Below, piece after piece: positions 1 through 7,056 of a stretch of DNA of 19,490 nucleotides; the first letter of the stretch is position 1; each line of letters opens with the position of its first letter. Location: NCBI GenBank assembly GCA_937880805.1, contig CALGRR010000075.1, forward strand, positions 1-19,490, read 5' to 3'. The notes beneath the pieces are model-generated. The model did not search any database, was not told the DNA's origin, and worked only from the letters and a program-made list of their open reading frames with translations. Position numbers and translations under genes: made by a program. The stretch is from an uncultured Clostridia bacterium (GTDB lineage Bacteria > Bacillota > Clostridia > Oscillospirales > Acutalibacteraceae).

Positions 1-3
1 ATC

Positions 4-50
4 AACCCCTTTTAGGGGTTAGTCAAACCACCGGTTCAACCGGTGGTTTG
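4..50 (-). terminator. Two adjacent inverted repeats, likely terminator of the leftward pair
   Basis: Two perfect inverted repeats lie just past the stop codon of the leftward gene ending at 68. The nearer one has arms 24-36 and 38-50 (CAAACCACCGGTT and its complement). The farther one has arms 4-10 and 14-20 (AACCCCT, loop TTT, AGGGGTT). Neither is followed by a long T-run on the minus strand, so this is a probable rather than canonical intrinsic terminator. Confidence 0.5.
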
Positions 51-67
51 TGATTCAATTAATAAAA

Positions 68-985
68 TCAGTTTTCTTCAGCTTTTTTGGGCTTCTTTTC
101 TGCCATAACAAGAATAAGGCACCAGAGAGCAGAAAGAAGAACAAAGAGAACGCAAACAAGAACAACGTTTTCCATTGCGAAGTTAAGAAGACCGCCGAGA
201 ATGGGAACATAGAAGCTGATAACACCGTAGCAATCGTCGCTTGTAACGGTATTCTGATAACCGTAGCCGTTAACAATTGCTGTTGTGTTAATGCTTGCGG
301 TATCAAGAGTAAGCTGTGAAACGCTGTCAACGGAATTAATATCGCAACCGGTTGAATTTGATGCGGGAACAACGATAAGATCGCCTGACTGGTAATCAAA
401 CGGAGATTCGGGCTTTGATGAAATAATCAGGTCACCCTTCGATACGCCGAGATTATCAATATCCTGGCTCATTGTGTTAAAGCAAATGCTTCCGAGTGAG
501 GTGCCGTTATTATCAAGGAAAACAGAAATGAAGCATCCGAAAACAAATGTTAAAACTGTTACACAAAGAAGAACGATTGAAATAATTTTTACTGCAAGGT
601 TGCCCTTGGATTTCTTTTGCTTTTCATCAGGTTCAACATAAACCTCGCCGTAATTTCCGTCTGAGAAATCAAGATTCTCACCGGGCTCTTCTTCCGTTAC
701 TTCCGTTGCTTCAGGAGCAACCGGTGCATAGGAAACAGGGTTCTGACCGATTGGAGTAAGCGGTCTGGGCTTAACTGCGGTTTCAACACTCTGCGGTTCA
801 AAGTGAATCTTTTCATCGCTCTTTTTAAAATATCCGGTGGGTTGAGTTTCTGCAAAAACAACAGTGGATTTTTCCTTGGAAATTTCGGGAATTACGCTGC
901 TTTTTTCTGCAGCCTTTTCTGCTTTTATTTTAGCAACAAACTCATTGTCAAATTCTTCAATGCTTTTGAGCTTAAACTGTTCCAT
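68..985 (-). CDS. Membrane protein resembling a SipW-type signal peptidase, probably catalytically altered
   Basis: The 305-residue protein has a charged, proline-rich, probably disordered cytoplasmic N-terminus (about 1-128), a transmembrane helix at about 131-157, an extracytoplasmic domain, and a second helix at about 272-296 ending in a lysine-rich tail. The layout and the motif order resemble SipW/S26B signal peptidases: FNTMSQDI at 169-176 sits where SGSMxPT is expected, then KGDLIIS near 183-189, SGDLIVV near 200-206, and FYVPILGGLLNF before the last helix. The serine expected before Met is replaced by Thr, so it may be inactive or non-proteolytic; this is inferred from eye alignment only. 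The ATG at 985 has an AAAGG ribosome site upstream. It lies 26 bp downstream of the DivIVA-like gene and is probably cotranscribed with it. Confidence 0.6.
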   Translation of the reverse strand: MEQFKLKSIEEFDNEFVAKIKAEKAAEKSSVIPEISKEKSTVVFAETQPTGYFKKSDEKIHFEPQSVETAVKPRPLTPIGQNPVSYAPVAPEATEVTEEEPGENLDFSDGNYGEVYVEPDEKQKKSKGNLAVKIISIVLLCVTVLTFVFGCFISVFLDNNGTSLGSICFNTMSQDIDNLGVSKGDLIISSKPESPFDYQSGDLIVVPASNSTGCDINSVDSVSQLTLDTASINTTAIVNGYGYQNTVTSDDCYGVISFYVPILGGLLNFAMENVVLVCVLFVLLSALWCLILVMAEKKPKKAEEN

Positions 986-1011
986 AAGGTTATCTGCCTT
1001 TCAAAAGTAAA

Positions 1012-1329
1012 TTATTTTACGATTTTGCTGCGTAAAGCTGCGTTTTCTTTTGCAAGCTCTTCGCTGAGCTTTGCAATTTTTTCAACACTTTCAAGAATTG
1101 AAGCATCAGCTGCTGCTCCTTCGGGAGCAACGGCACCGTTTGCTTTGAATGCCTTGTTTTCATCGGAAAGTGCACGGCAGATTTTCTTGAGCTTTTCGTT
1201 ATTGGCTTCGGTTGCCTTGGCATATTCAAAAACTTTTTTATATTCTGCTTTGAGAACATTTATGTATTGCTCAACTTCATTGCAGTTGTAGCCTTCAGCC
1301 GCTTTGTTGAATAAATCTTTATTTTCCAT
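1012..1329 (-). CDS. DivIVA-like coiled-coil protein
   Basis: This 105-residue protein has the N-terminal DivIVA pattern: a short lead, then GYNCNEVEQYINVLKAEY at about residues 14-31, followed by a heptad-rich helix and a second predicted coiled coil at about 78-105. DivIVA/GpsB-type proteins bind curved or dividing membranes and recruit partners. This one is shorter than classical DivIVA (about 150-230 residues), so it could be an adaptor rather than a scaffold. The ribosome site GAAAGGA precedes the ATG at 1329. It is the first gene of the leftward pair, so a joint role at the membrane with the signal-peptidase-like protein is possible but only inferred from adjacency. Confidence 0.7.
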   Translation of the reverse strand: MENKDLFNKAAEGYNCNEVEQYINVLKAEYKKVFEYAKATEANNEKLKKICRALSDENKAFKANGAVAPEGAAADASILESVEKIAKLSEELAKENAALRSKIVK

Positions 1330-1348
1330 ATAAACAATCCTTTCAAAA

Positions 1349-1364
1349 TGTAATTATAATTACA
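1349..1364. promoter_or_regulatory. Perfect 16-bp palindrome at the start site, candidate operator
   Basis: TGTAATTATAATTACA is a perfect palindrome lying at the predicted transcription start of the leftward operon. The position suits a repressor. I cannot assign it to a regulator family, and AT-rich palindromes can arise by chance. Confidence 0.4.
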
Positions 1365-1370
1365 ACTTGA

Positions 1371-1399
1371 AGTATAGCATATACAGATATAAAAAACAA
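1371..1399 (-). promoter_or_regulatory. Promoter for the leftward DivIVA-like operon
   Basis: On the minus strand, TTGTTT (1394-1399), a 17-bp spacer and TATACT (1371-1376) form a promoter with an extended -10 (TGC before TATACT). Transcription would start near 1364. Confidence 0.6.
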
Positions 1400-1463
1400 T
1401 AAAAAATCCCAAAAAATTTATCTGAATTTTTGAAACTTTGAAAAAAATTCACAATATCGGGTA

Positions 1464-1492
1464 TTGACAAGCATTATGCTGTGTGATATATT
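1464..1492 (+). promoter_or_regulatory. Promoter of the GntR-ABC operon
   Basis: TTGACA (1464-1469), a 17-bp spacer and TATATT (1487-1492) form a near-consensus promoter. The octamer TGTGATAT occurs at about 1482-1489 and again at about 1498-1505, overlapping the -10 and the start site. It is a plausible autoregulatory operator for the GntR repressor encoded next. Confidence 0.75.
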
Positions 1493-1543
1493 GATGGTGT
1501 GATATGTGAGATAGCACAGTTAGACAAGAAAGGTGTGTTGCTT

Positions 1544-1915
1544 TTGATAATTATTGATAAACAAAGCAGAGTGCCTGTTTATGAACAGATCAAGAATCAG
1601 ATTATCACGCTTATCAGAGTTGGTGTTTTTGCACCGCATTCAAAGCTTCCTTCAATCCGCAACATTTCCGCGGAAACCGCAGTTAACGTAAATACCGTTA
1701 AAAAAGCTTTTGCGGAGCTTGAACTGAGTGGTGTTATTTATACCGTTCCGGGAACGGGGAGTTTTGTAAGCGAAAATGCGTTGGAAAGCAACAGCTATAC
1801 AGTGAAGGTAATCAGAGAAATTACCGATTCGGTAACGGTCGCAAAATCCATTGGGGTAAGTTTTGAGAAAATAACAGAAATTATTGAAAAAATCTATAAG
1901 GAGGATGAGATATGA
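1544..1915 (+). CDS. YtrA-subfamily GntR transcriptional repressor
   Basis: The product (about 123 residues) carries a GntR winged helix-turn-helix: IIIDKQSRVPVYEQIKNQI at the start, then SKLPSIRNISAETAVNVNTVKKAF and GVIYTVPGTGSFV, which is the usual GntR order. It has only a short C-terminal helical tail, as in the YtrA subfamily, which regulates adjacent ABC transporters. I start it at the TTG at 1544, preceded by AAGAAAGG and giving the typical family N-terminus. The upstream GTG at 1499 would lie at the transcription start and lack a ribosome site. The stop overlaps the ATPase start (ATGA), so translational coupling is likely. Loss of repression by an unknown ligand, such as a cell-wall antibiotic, is the family theme but not visible here. 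Confidence 0.85.
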   Translation: MIIIDKQSRVPVYEQIKNQIITLIRVGVFAPHSKLPSIRNISAETAVNVNTVKKAFAELELSGVIYTVPGTGSFVSENALESNSYTVKVIREITDSVTVAKSIGVSFEKITEIIEKIYKEDEI

Positions 1916-2811
1916 TTTCAATTAAGAATGTTACAAAACGTTTCGGCAGCTTTACGGCTATTGAAAACCTTTCATTTGAAGTTAAGAACGGCTCCATTTA
2001 CGGACTTGTCGGCTATAACGGTGCAGGCAAAACAACGCTTTTGAAAACCGTTGCAGGCGTTTATAAAGCTGACGGAGGAAGCGTAACGATTGACGGAACC
2101 GATGTTTATAATTCGGAAGAAATCAGAAGGGGATTATTTTATGTTCCCGATGATATTTATTTTGAACCGTTTTCTTCGATAGAGAAAATGGCCAAGTTTT
2201 ACAGCGGATATTATCCGGATTTCAGCTTTGAAACTCTTGAAAAGCTTTGCGGCGTTTTCGGGCTTGATAAAAAGGCAAGGCTTAATTCTTTTTCAAAGGG
2301 TATGCAGCGTCAGGCAGAAATGATTCTGGGTATGTCAACAAGACCGAAAATCCTGTTGCTTGACGAAAGCTTTGACGGACTTGACCCCGCCAAACGAAAT
2401 CTGATGAATAATATGCTGATTGAATATGCGGATGAAACTGATTGCAGCGTTATTATTTCATCCCACAATCTTCACGAATTGACCGATATATGTGACCACG
2501 TTGCTTTGATTAACGGCAAAAAGATTGTTTTGGATTGCTCTGTTGATGATATAAGTGCAAGCAGATGCAAATTCCGTCTTATTTTCAATGACGATAAGAA
2601 CGAAAGCGATTTTGCTCATCTTAATATTAAAAAATTCAACAAAGATGGCAGAATTATAACCGTATCCGTTTCGGGTGATGCTGATGAAACGGAAGCAAAA
2701 ATTAAAGAAATGAATCCCGTTCTTGTTGAAAAATTCCCGCTTCGTCTTGAAGAAATATTCCTTGAAGAAATGGAGGACACAGATTATGACTTTAAAGAAA
2801 TCTTCGGTTAA
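1912..2811 (+). CDS. ABC transporter ATP-binding protein
   Basis: This 299-residue nucleotide-binding protein has Walker A GYNGAGKTT (34-42), a signature region SFSKGMQRQ (126-134), Walker B ILLLDE (147-152) followed by SFDGLDP, and the switch histidine in SSHNLHEL (H185). The last third (about 205-299) is a regulatory or dimerisation extension typical of ATPases paired with ABC-2-type permeases. It sits between the GntR repressor and a large permease, overlapping both by a few bases, so the three genes form one operon resembling Bacillus YtrA-type modules. The transported substrate cannot be read from the sequence. Confidence 0.9.
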   Translation: MISIKNVTKRFGSFTAIENLSFEVKNGSIYGLVGYNGAGKTTLLKTVAGVYKADGGSVTIDGTDVYNSEEIRRGLFYVPDDIYFEPFSSIEKMAKFYSGYYPDFSFETLEKLCGVFGLDKKARLNSFSKGMQRQAEMILGMSTRPKILLLDESFDGLDPAKRNLMNNMLIEYADETDCSVIISSHNLHELTDICDHVALINGKKIVLDCSVDDISASRCKFRLIFNDDKNESDFAHLNIKKFNKDGRIITVSVSGDADETEAKIKEMNPVLVEKFPLRLEEIFLEEMEDTDYDFKEIFG

Positions 2812-5233
2812 TCCGTTTCGCTTCACATTTTTATATACATTAAAAAAATCATTCTGGATTCCTCTGGCTTTGCTCCTTTATAATTCATACTCTGTTCTTG
2901 CAGAGATTGTAAGCTTTATTTATTCATACAATACAATGGTTGTAACGGAACCAGAAAGAGCCGCAACACTTATAAAAGATAACATTTATATTCTGATGTC
3001 CAGTATGACCTTGCAGATTGATCTTATCTGGTCTGCGATTATTATATTTGCAGCAGTTGCAACGGCAGCGGTTGTTTTCAGATTTATGATGAATAAATCT
3101 GCTGTCAATGTCTGGTACAGCTTTGGAATGACTCGCACAAAGCTGTTTCTTTCAAAATATCTTGCAGGTGCGTTTGCGTTATCCCTTTCCGCACTCCTGC
3201 CGATTATTGTTTCTTTCATTCTTAATATGGCAATGTTCGGCAGCAGCAGAGAACTTTGGCTTTCAGCCTCATATCTCGCATTGACATTCTTATCACGAAC
3301 TCTGATTTTTTACAGCATTGCTGCCTGCACCTTCTGCGGAGTTGGCACAATGATTGAGGGTGTTTTCTTTTCGCTTGTATACTGCGTAATGCCTGCAATA
3401 GCTGAGTGGTTTGTTGAAAGCTCGTTCTCGGATTTTGTTTACGGTTCACCGCTTTCAACCGAAAGCTGGACCAATTCTCTGCAGGTTTCCGTTCTTGGCG
3501 AGGGGCTTCATGAATTTATGTTCCGCGGTCTTGGCATTCTTGATTTTATTTTCTTCCCCGCAACAACCGATTTTGCAAATGCATCGCAACTTAACAGATT
3601 TAATAAATTCTATGTGGATTTCAGTTCAGCCGCAGCAGGATTTATTATTCTTGCATTGATTATACTCATTGCTGTCGGTGTTAACAAAAAACGCAAAACC
3701 GAAATAGCGGGTTTCCTCGGTGCCAACCCTCTTGCAACGGGCGTTGTTGTGTTCACTTCGGCAATTCTTGTGATAACCTTCCTTATGCAGTTTATTGTTG
3801 ATATAAACAGCGGAAGATATTTTATCGGTGCCGTTTATGCAATTCTCGTTTTCGCAATTATATATTTAATTGCAGATGCAATTTCATTACACAATTTTAA
3901 GCTCATAATTAAAAAGCTCTGGAAATTCCCGATTCATCTGGCAATTTTCTTTGGATGTATTCTTGTTTTTACAACCGGACTATTCGGTTATTCATCAAGA
4001 AGACCCGATACGGCAGATATTAAAAGCGTTTCAATTTCAACTAATACGGCAGACAGCTTTGTTGATTTTATAAATAATCTTTATGCATCAGGCGATGCCT
4101 ATGTTACGGATGGCGATTCGATTGATAAATTTCTTTCAATAGGCAATAATTTAACATCTCTTGCCGGCGGCTTCACTGATTATGATGATATATGCAGAAT
4201 ATCTGAAATTCATAAAAAGCTTATTAACTGCAAAAAGCTTGATGCTACAGCCGAAAATGCCTGTGCACCGTATGAAGAGAGAGTTGTGCCGGTCAATATA
4301 GGAATTATTTATACTTTGAAAAACGGAAAAACCGTTGAAAGGATGTATCACGTTGCAACCGAAGAAATTCTTTCGGAGCTTGCTGATTTAACTCTTACCG
4401 AGCGATACAGAGAGCTTGCGGCCGAGAGCCTCAGAATGGGCAAAAATAATTACAGAGAAGGAACGGAATCAATTTATTTCTTTTCTAAATTTGCTGTTAT
4501 TTCGCCCAATATGTCAAACATAACTCATTTTGCAACTTTCGGAAGCGAGGATATAGATGACTTGCTTGATACGGTTGCTTCGGATGTTGAAAACGGCTCC
4601 CTGCCTCTTAATTTCAGGTCAGATGCCGAGGTACTCGCATATCTTAAAATATCAAGAGAAATCGGATATGCAGCTTCAATGTCAACGGGTGAGCTTTTGA
4701 ATGAAGCTTATTCGGCAAATATCCACTCAACAGAAAACGAAAAAGGAATCCGCCCCATCTGCTTAAATGAAATTGCCGACGGTGTAAGGGCAGGCGGTGC
4801 AGGCATAGTTATTCCCGTATATTCCGATATGACCAACACTGTAGCTTTTCTTGAAGAAAAAGGGTTAACGGAGTATTTTGAGGATGATGCACAGCCCGTT
4901 GAAGCAAGAGTATGGACTCTTGATAAAAATGCAGAATCGCAATTTCTGTGGGATTACGGCAGAATGACAAGCCTTGTTTCGGGCTTCTGGTCAAACGGTA
5001 AAACTGCCGTTGAAAATGCAACGGCGAGGGGAACAGATATTGAAAATGATTATATGTATGAGTATTTTACCATGCCAAAGCTGCCCGATAACGCAAAAAT
5101 CATAACCGATTCCGAAGAGATTGAAAAGCTTCAGAACGAAGCAAGAATGTTGGCACTCACTTGCTATGACGGTGCATATGTTCAATTCATTTTTGATGAT
5201 GGCTCAATGACTTTCGGATATATTCCCGCTTAA
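2786..5233 (+). CDS. ABC transporter permease with large extracytoplasmic C-terminal domain
   Basis: The product is about 815 residues. The first 400 contain roughly nine hydrophobic segments (near 24-44, 79-100, 126-150, 160-185, 187-207, 281-298, 316-337, 346-364 and 382-401). Residues 402-815 form a soluble region that this topology would place outside the cell. I choose the ATG at 2786 because GGAGG lies just upstream at 2772-2776; the in-frame start at 2723 would bury 21 extra residues in the ATPase gene. It overlaps the ATPase gene by 26 bp. The layout resembles clostridial permeases found beside YtrA-type regulators (I associate them with DUF6449, from memory). Export of, or sensing of, an antibiotic or lipid is possible; the substrate is unknown. 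Confidence 0.75.
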   Translation: MTLKKSSVNPFRFTFLYTLKKSFWIPLALLLYNSYSVLAEIVSFIYSYNTMVVTEPERAATLIKDNIYILMSSMTLQIDLIWSAIIIFAAVATAAVVFRFMMNKSAVNVWYSFGMTRTKLFLSKYLAGAFALSLSALLPIIVSFILNMAMFGSSRELWLSASYLALTFLSRTLIFYSIAACTFCGVGTMIEGVFFSLVYCVMPAIAEWFVESSFSDFVYGSPLSTESWTNSLQVSVLGEGLHEFMFRGLGILDFIFFPATTDFANASQLNRFNKFYVDFSSAAAGFIILALIILIAVGVNKKRKTEIAGFLGANPLATGVVVFTSAILVITFLMQFIVDINSGRYFIGAVYAILVFAIIYLIADAISLHNFKLIIKKLWKFPIHLAIFFGCILVFTTGLFGYSSRRPDTADIKSVSISTNTADSFVDFINNLYASGDAYVTDGDSIDKFLSIGNNLTSLAGGFTDYDDICRISEIHKKLINCKKLDATAENACAPYEERVVPVNIGIIYTLKNGKTVERMYHVATEEILSELADLTLTERYRELAAESLRMGKNNYREGTESIYFFSKFAVISPNMSNITHFATFGSEDIDDLLDTVASDVENGSLPLNFRSDAEVLAYLKISREIGYAASMSTGELLNEAYSANIHSTENEKGIRPICLNEIADGVRAGGAGIVIPVYSDMTNTVAFLEEKGLTEYFEDDAQPVEARVWTLDKNAESQFLWDYGRMTSLVSGFWSNGKTAVENATARGTDIENDYMYEYFTMPKLPDNAKIITDSEEIEKLQNEARMLALTCYDGAYVQFIFDDGSMTFGYIPA

Positions 5234-5248
5234 TTGTATTCTGTGTTT

Positions 5249-5290
5249 ATACTCCGTTCCTTAAAAGGGGAGCGGAGTATTTTATTAAAA
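5249..5290 (+). terminator. Intrinsic terminator of the GntR-ABC operon
   Basis: A strong hairpin with outer arms ATACTCCG and CGGAGTAT (5249-5280) and inner TTCC/GGAG-type pairing is followed by TTTATT. It lies 15 bp after the permease stop codon. Confidence 0.85.
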
Positions 5291-5307
5291 TAAAATGCAA
5301 AAAACAC

Positions 5308-5336
5308 TTGATTTTTTTGAAACGGTCATATATAAT
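5308..5336 (+). promoter_or_regulatory. Promoter of tRNA-Ser
   Basis: TTGATT (5308-5313), a 17-bp spacer and TATAAT (5331-5336) lie 26 bp before the mature tRNA 5' end. Confidence 0.75.
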
Positions 5337-5361
5337 ATACAAGCATTTGATTTGCAGATAC

Positions 5362-5454
5362 GGAGAGTTGTCCGAGCTGGTCGAAGGAGCACGATTGGAA
5401 ATCGTGTAACGGGCTATAACCTGTTCGAGGGTTCGAATCCCTTGCTCTCCGCCA
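5362..5454 (+). tRNA. tRNA-Ser (anticodon GGA)
   Basis: The acceptor arm GGAGAGT (5362-5368) pairs with GCTCTCC (5444-5450), including one T-G wobble. The discriminator is G (5451) and CCA is encoded (5452-5454). The anticodon stem is CACGA/TCGTG with loop TTGGAAA, giving GGA, which reads serine UCC/UCU. The long variable arm (about TAACGGGCTATAACCTGTTC) and the T-arm GGTTCGAATCC are typical of tRNA-Ser. The accessory island begins immediately downstream, so this gene is the likely integration landmark. Confidence 0.97.
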
Positions 5455-5455
5455 G

Positions 5456-5491
5456 AACCCCATAGAAGTAATAGCTTCTGTGGGGTTTTTC
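5456..5491 (+). terminator. Terminator after tRNA-Ser (start of repeat A copy 1)
   Basis: AACCCCATAGAAG, loop TAATAG, CTTCTGTGGGGTT, then a T-run. It lies 1 bp after the encoded CCA. A diverged copy of the same hairpin recurs at 6825-6858. Confidence 0.85.
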
Positions 5492-5676
5492 TTATACTCT
5501 CACCCACAGTAAACTATCCCCAAAACCCACCTTTGACGACAAAAAGACGACAACCCACTGAGCATAAATATCCCCAAGGTCGTCAAGAACTTTCGCCACC
5601 GTCGTCGGATGATATTTTTAAAGTGGATTTTTTGATATAAGTATGGTATAATTCAAATCGATAAATAAGAATTTGT
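5458..5676. repeat. Repeat A, copy 1 (upstream boundary of module 1)
   Basis: About 219 bp that recur as a diverged copy at 6825-7042 (roughly three quarters to four fifths identical by eye). Order of parts: terminator hairpin; two GACGAC hexamers 11 bp apart (near 5536-5552); GAGCATAAATATC; matching GTCGTC arms (near 5580-5606); GTGGATTTTTTGA; and an extended -10 promoter TGGTATAAT (TATAAT at 5647-5652) that drives the cargo gene. The GACGAC/GTCGTC block lies after a terminator and before the promoter. It is therefore not expected in the cargo mRNA, which favours a protein- or recombinase-binding role over an RNA role; this is inference. Confidence 0.85.
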
Positions 5677-5700
5677 ATTTATGTTTGGAAGTGAGAAAAG

Positions 5701-6564
5701 ATGAGAAATAAAGAAGAAATGATGAAGCTAATAATGGATATAGCGATAAATGATGAACGAATTAGAGCTGTGACCATGGAAGGCTCGCGGGCAAGCAAAA
5801 ATGCGACTCATGACCAGTATTGTGATTTTGATATATGTTATGTAGTTAGTGATATACGCCAGTTTACAAAAGATAACAAATGGGTTGAAATCTTTGGTGA
5901 AATCCTAATTGTACAATATCCTATGGATTGGTACTCTAACCCATATGATTATGCTGGACACGATAATTTTGCATACCTAATTCAATTTAAAGATGGAAAC
6001 AGAATAGATTTGACACTGATAGATGTTTGCAATATTGATAAAGAACAGAGTTATTGTGAACCACGAATTGTTCTGTTAAACAAGGATAAATTTAAGGAAT
6101 TAAAGCAAATAAACGATGAAAGTGTTTTTTACATTCAAAAACCATCAGAGATGGAATATTACAATACGTGTAATGAATTCAGATGGTTAAGTGTCTATAT
6201 TTCCAAGGGGTTATGCAGAGAAGAACTCTATTATGCAAAATATGTTTATGACGTTTTGATGATGGAGATGTTTATTAAAATGTTGAATTGGAAAATTGGT
6301 GTGGATAACGATTTCAATGTAACTACTGGTAACCATAGTAAATATCTAAAAAGATTTTTGTCACTGGAAGAAATGGAGAGGTTTCATAGTGTTTTTCCGA
6401 ATGGTACATACGAAGATATATGGAGTAAACTGTATGTGATTTATGATTATTTTGCTGAAATTGCAAAATATGTAGGAGAGATACTGGAATATAATTTTGA
6501 TGCAAAAGAAACAGAAGAAGTAAGGAGTTTTTTATTAGAACGTCAGAAACAATGTGTAAATTGA
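5701..6564 (+). CDS. ANT(6)-like aminoglycoside (streptomycin) nucleotidyltransferase
   Basis: This 287-residue protein matches the length of ANT(6)/AadK enzymes (about 285-300 residues), which adenylylate the 6-hydroxyl of streptomycin. The N-terminal nucleotidyltransferase signature is visible as EGSRASKN near residues 27-34, followed by the metal-binding DFDICYVV near 42-49 and a later RIDLTLIDV stretch with a third acidic residue. The family-typical EFRWLSVYISKGLCREELYYAKY region lies near 159-181. The ATG at 5701 is preceded by GGAAGTGAGAAAAG. It is the only gene of module 1 and is served by the promoter in repeat A. Its AT-rich codon use differs from genes outside the island, consistent with acquisition. 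Actual resistance cannot be claimed; divergence from clinical ANT(6) is not measured. Confidence 0.85.
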   Translation: MRNKEEMMKLIMDIAINDERIRAVTMEGSRASKNATHDQYCDFDICYVVSDIRQFTKDNKWVEIFGEILIVQYPMDWYSNPYDYAGHDNFAYLIQFKDGNRIDLTLIDVCNIDKEQSYCEPRIVLLNKDKFKELKQINDESVFYIQKPSEMEYYNTCNEFRWLSVYISKGLCREELYYAKYVYDVLMMEMFIKMLNWKIGVDNDFNVTTGNHSKYLKRFLSLEEMERFHSVFPNGTYEDIWSKLYVIYDYFAEIAKYVGEILEYNFDAKETEEVRSFLLERQKQCVN

Positions 6565-6580
6565 ACTGATAGATAAATTC

Positions 6581-6718
6581 CAATTTGATGAACTAAACAA
6601 TAAAACCATTAAGTGCAATGGGATATAAAATCCTGTTGCACTTTTTCTATTTATAATGAGAGATTTAAATTGAAACAAACAACACTTGAAGATTTATACT
6701 ATGGCAACATAAACCCTA
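6581..6718. repeat. Repeat B, copy 1 (downstream boundary of module 1)
   Basis: About 138 bp, aligned without gaps to 7493-7630. It contains a terminator and the first 16 codons of a small conserved ORF. The core from the terminator stem to TTTTTCTATTT and the stretch encoding TTLEDLYYGNINP are nearly identical. The region between them has diverged, losing the ribosome site seen in copy 2. Confidence 0.85.
6611..6648 (+). terminator. Terminator of the ANT(6)-like gene (in repeat B)
   Basis: The stem AAGTGCAA/TTGCACTT encloses an inner stem GGAT/ATCC and is followed by a T-run. It lies 46 bp after the cargo stop codon and is conserved in copy 2. Confidence 0.85.
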
Positions 6719-6813
6719 GTCTTAATCATAGCAAGATTATTATAACGAATGATTATGAGGTTGATGCTGTATATATTGATTCCGAAATAAGATTAGATTC
6801 AATACCCTTTTAA
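6670..6813 (+). pseudogene. Remnant of the small TLEDLYYGNINP protein, with unrelated C-terminus
   Basis: A TTG-started frame of 47 codons begins KQTTLEDLYYGNINP, matching the small ORF at 7582. It then switches to SLNHSKIIITNDYEVDAV and so on to a stop at 6813, unlike that ORF. No ribosome site remains and the ATG of the other copy is TTG here. I read it as a broken copy whose 3' part derives from the tail of another, deleted gene. The identity of the tail is unknown. Confidence 0.5.
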
Positions 6814-6824
6814 AAAACTTGTTT

Positions 6825-6858
6825 CCCTATAGAAGTTAAGGCTTCTGTGGGGTTTTCT
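6825..6858 (+). terminator. Terminator hairpin in repeat A copy 2
   Basis: CCCTATAGAAG, loop TTAAGG, CTTCTGTGGGG and TTTTCTT. There is no tRNA upstream here, so the hairpin is either a transplanted tRNA terminator or a functional part of the module that stops read-through from module 1. Confidence 0.7.
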
Positions 6859-7042
6859 TATGCTTTCAGACACCGCAAAGTATATCCGAAACCTACTTCC
6901 GACGACGAAAAGACGACGGCACACCGAGCATAAATATCTCTATGGTCGGCAAGAATATCCGTCTCCGTCGTCGATTGATATTTTCATAGTGGATTTTTTG
7001 ACATAAGTATGGTATAATCCAAATCGATAAATTAGAATTTGT
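6825..7042. repeat. Repeat A, copy 2 (upstream boundary of module 2)
   Basis: Diverged copy of 5458-5676 with the same order of parts: hairpin (6825-6858, CCCTATAGAAG/CTTCTGTGGGG), paired GACGAC hexamers near 6902-6918, GAGCATAAATATC, GTCGTC arms, GTGGATTTTTTGACA and TGGTATAAT (TATAAT at 7013-7018). The hairpin keeps pairing through T-G wobbles despite substitutions. The promoter block is the best-conserved part. Confidence 0.85.
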
Positions 7043-7056
7043 GGAGGTAATATTGT

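Noticed and set aside
1499..1543. GTG start for the GntR regulator at 1499
   Set aside because: It coincides with the predicted transcription start and has no ribosome site. The TTG at 1544 gives the usual family N-terminus.
2723..2785. Upstream start for the ABC permease at 2723
   Set aside because: There is no ribosome site there. GGAGG sits in front of the ATG at 2786, and the extra residues are an out-of-frame reading of the ATPase gene.
5456..5491. Hairpin after tRNA-Ser as part of an attachment-site duplication of the tRNA 3' end
   Set aside because: The second A copy lacks any tRNA 3' sequence, so no tRNA-derived direct repeat marks the island's ends within the window.
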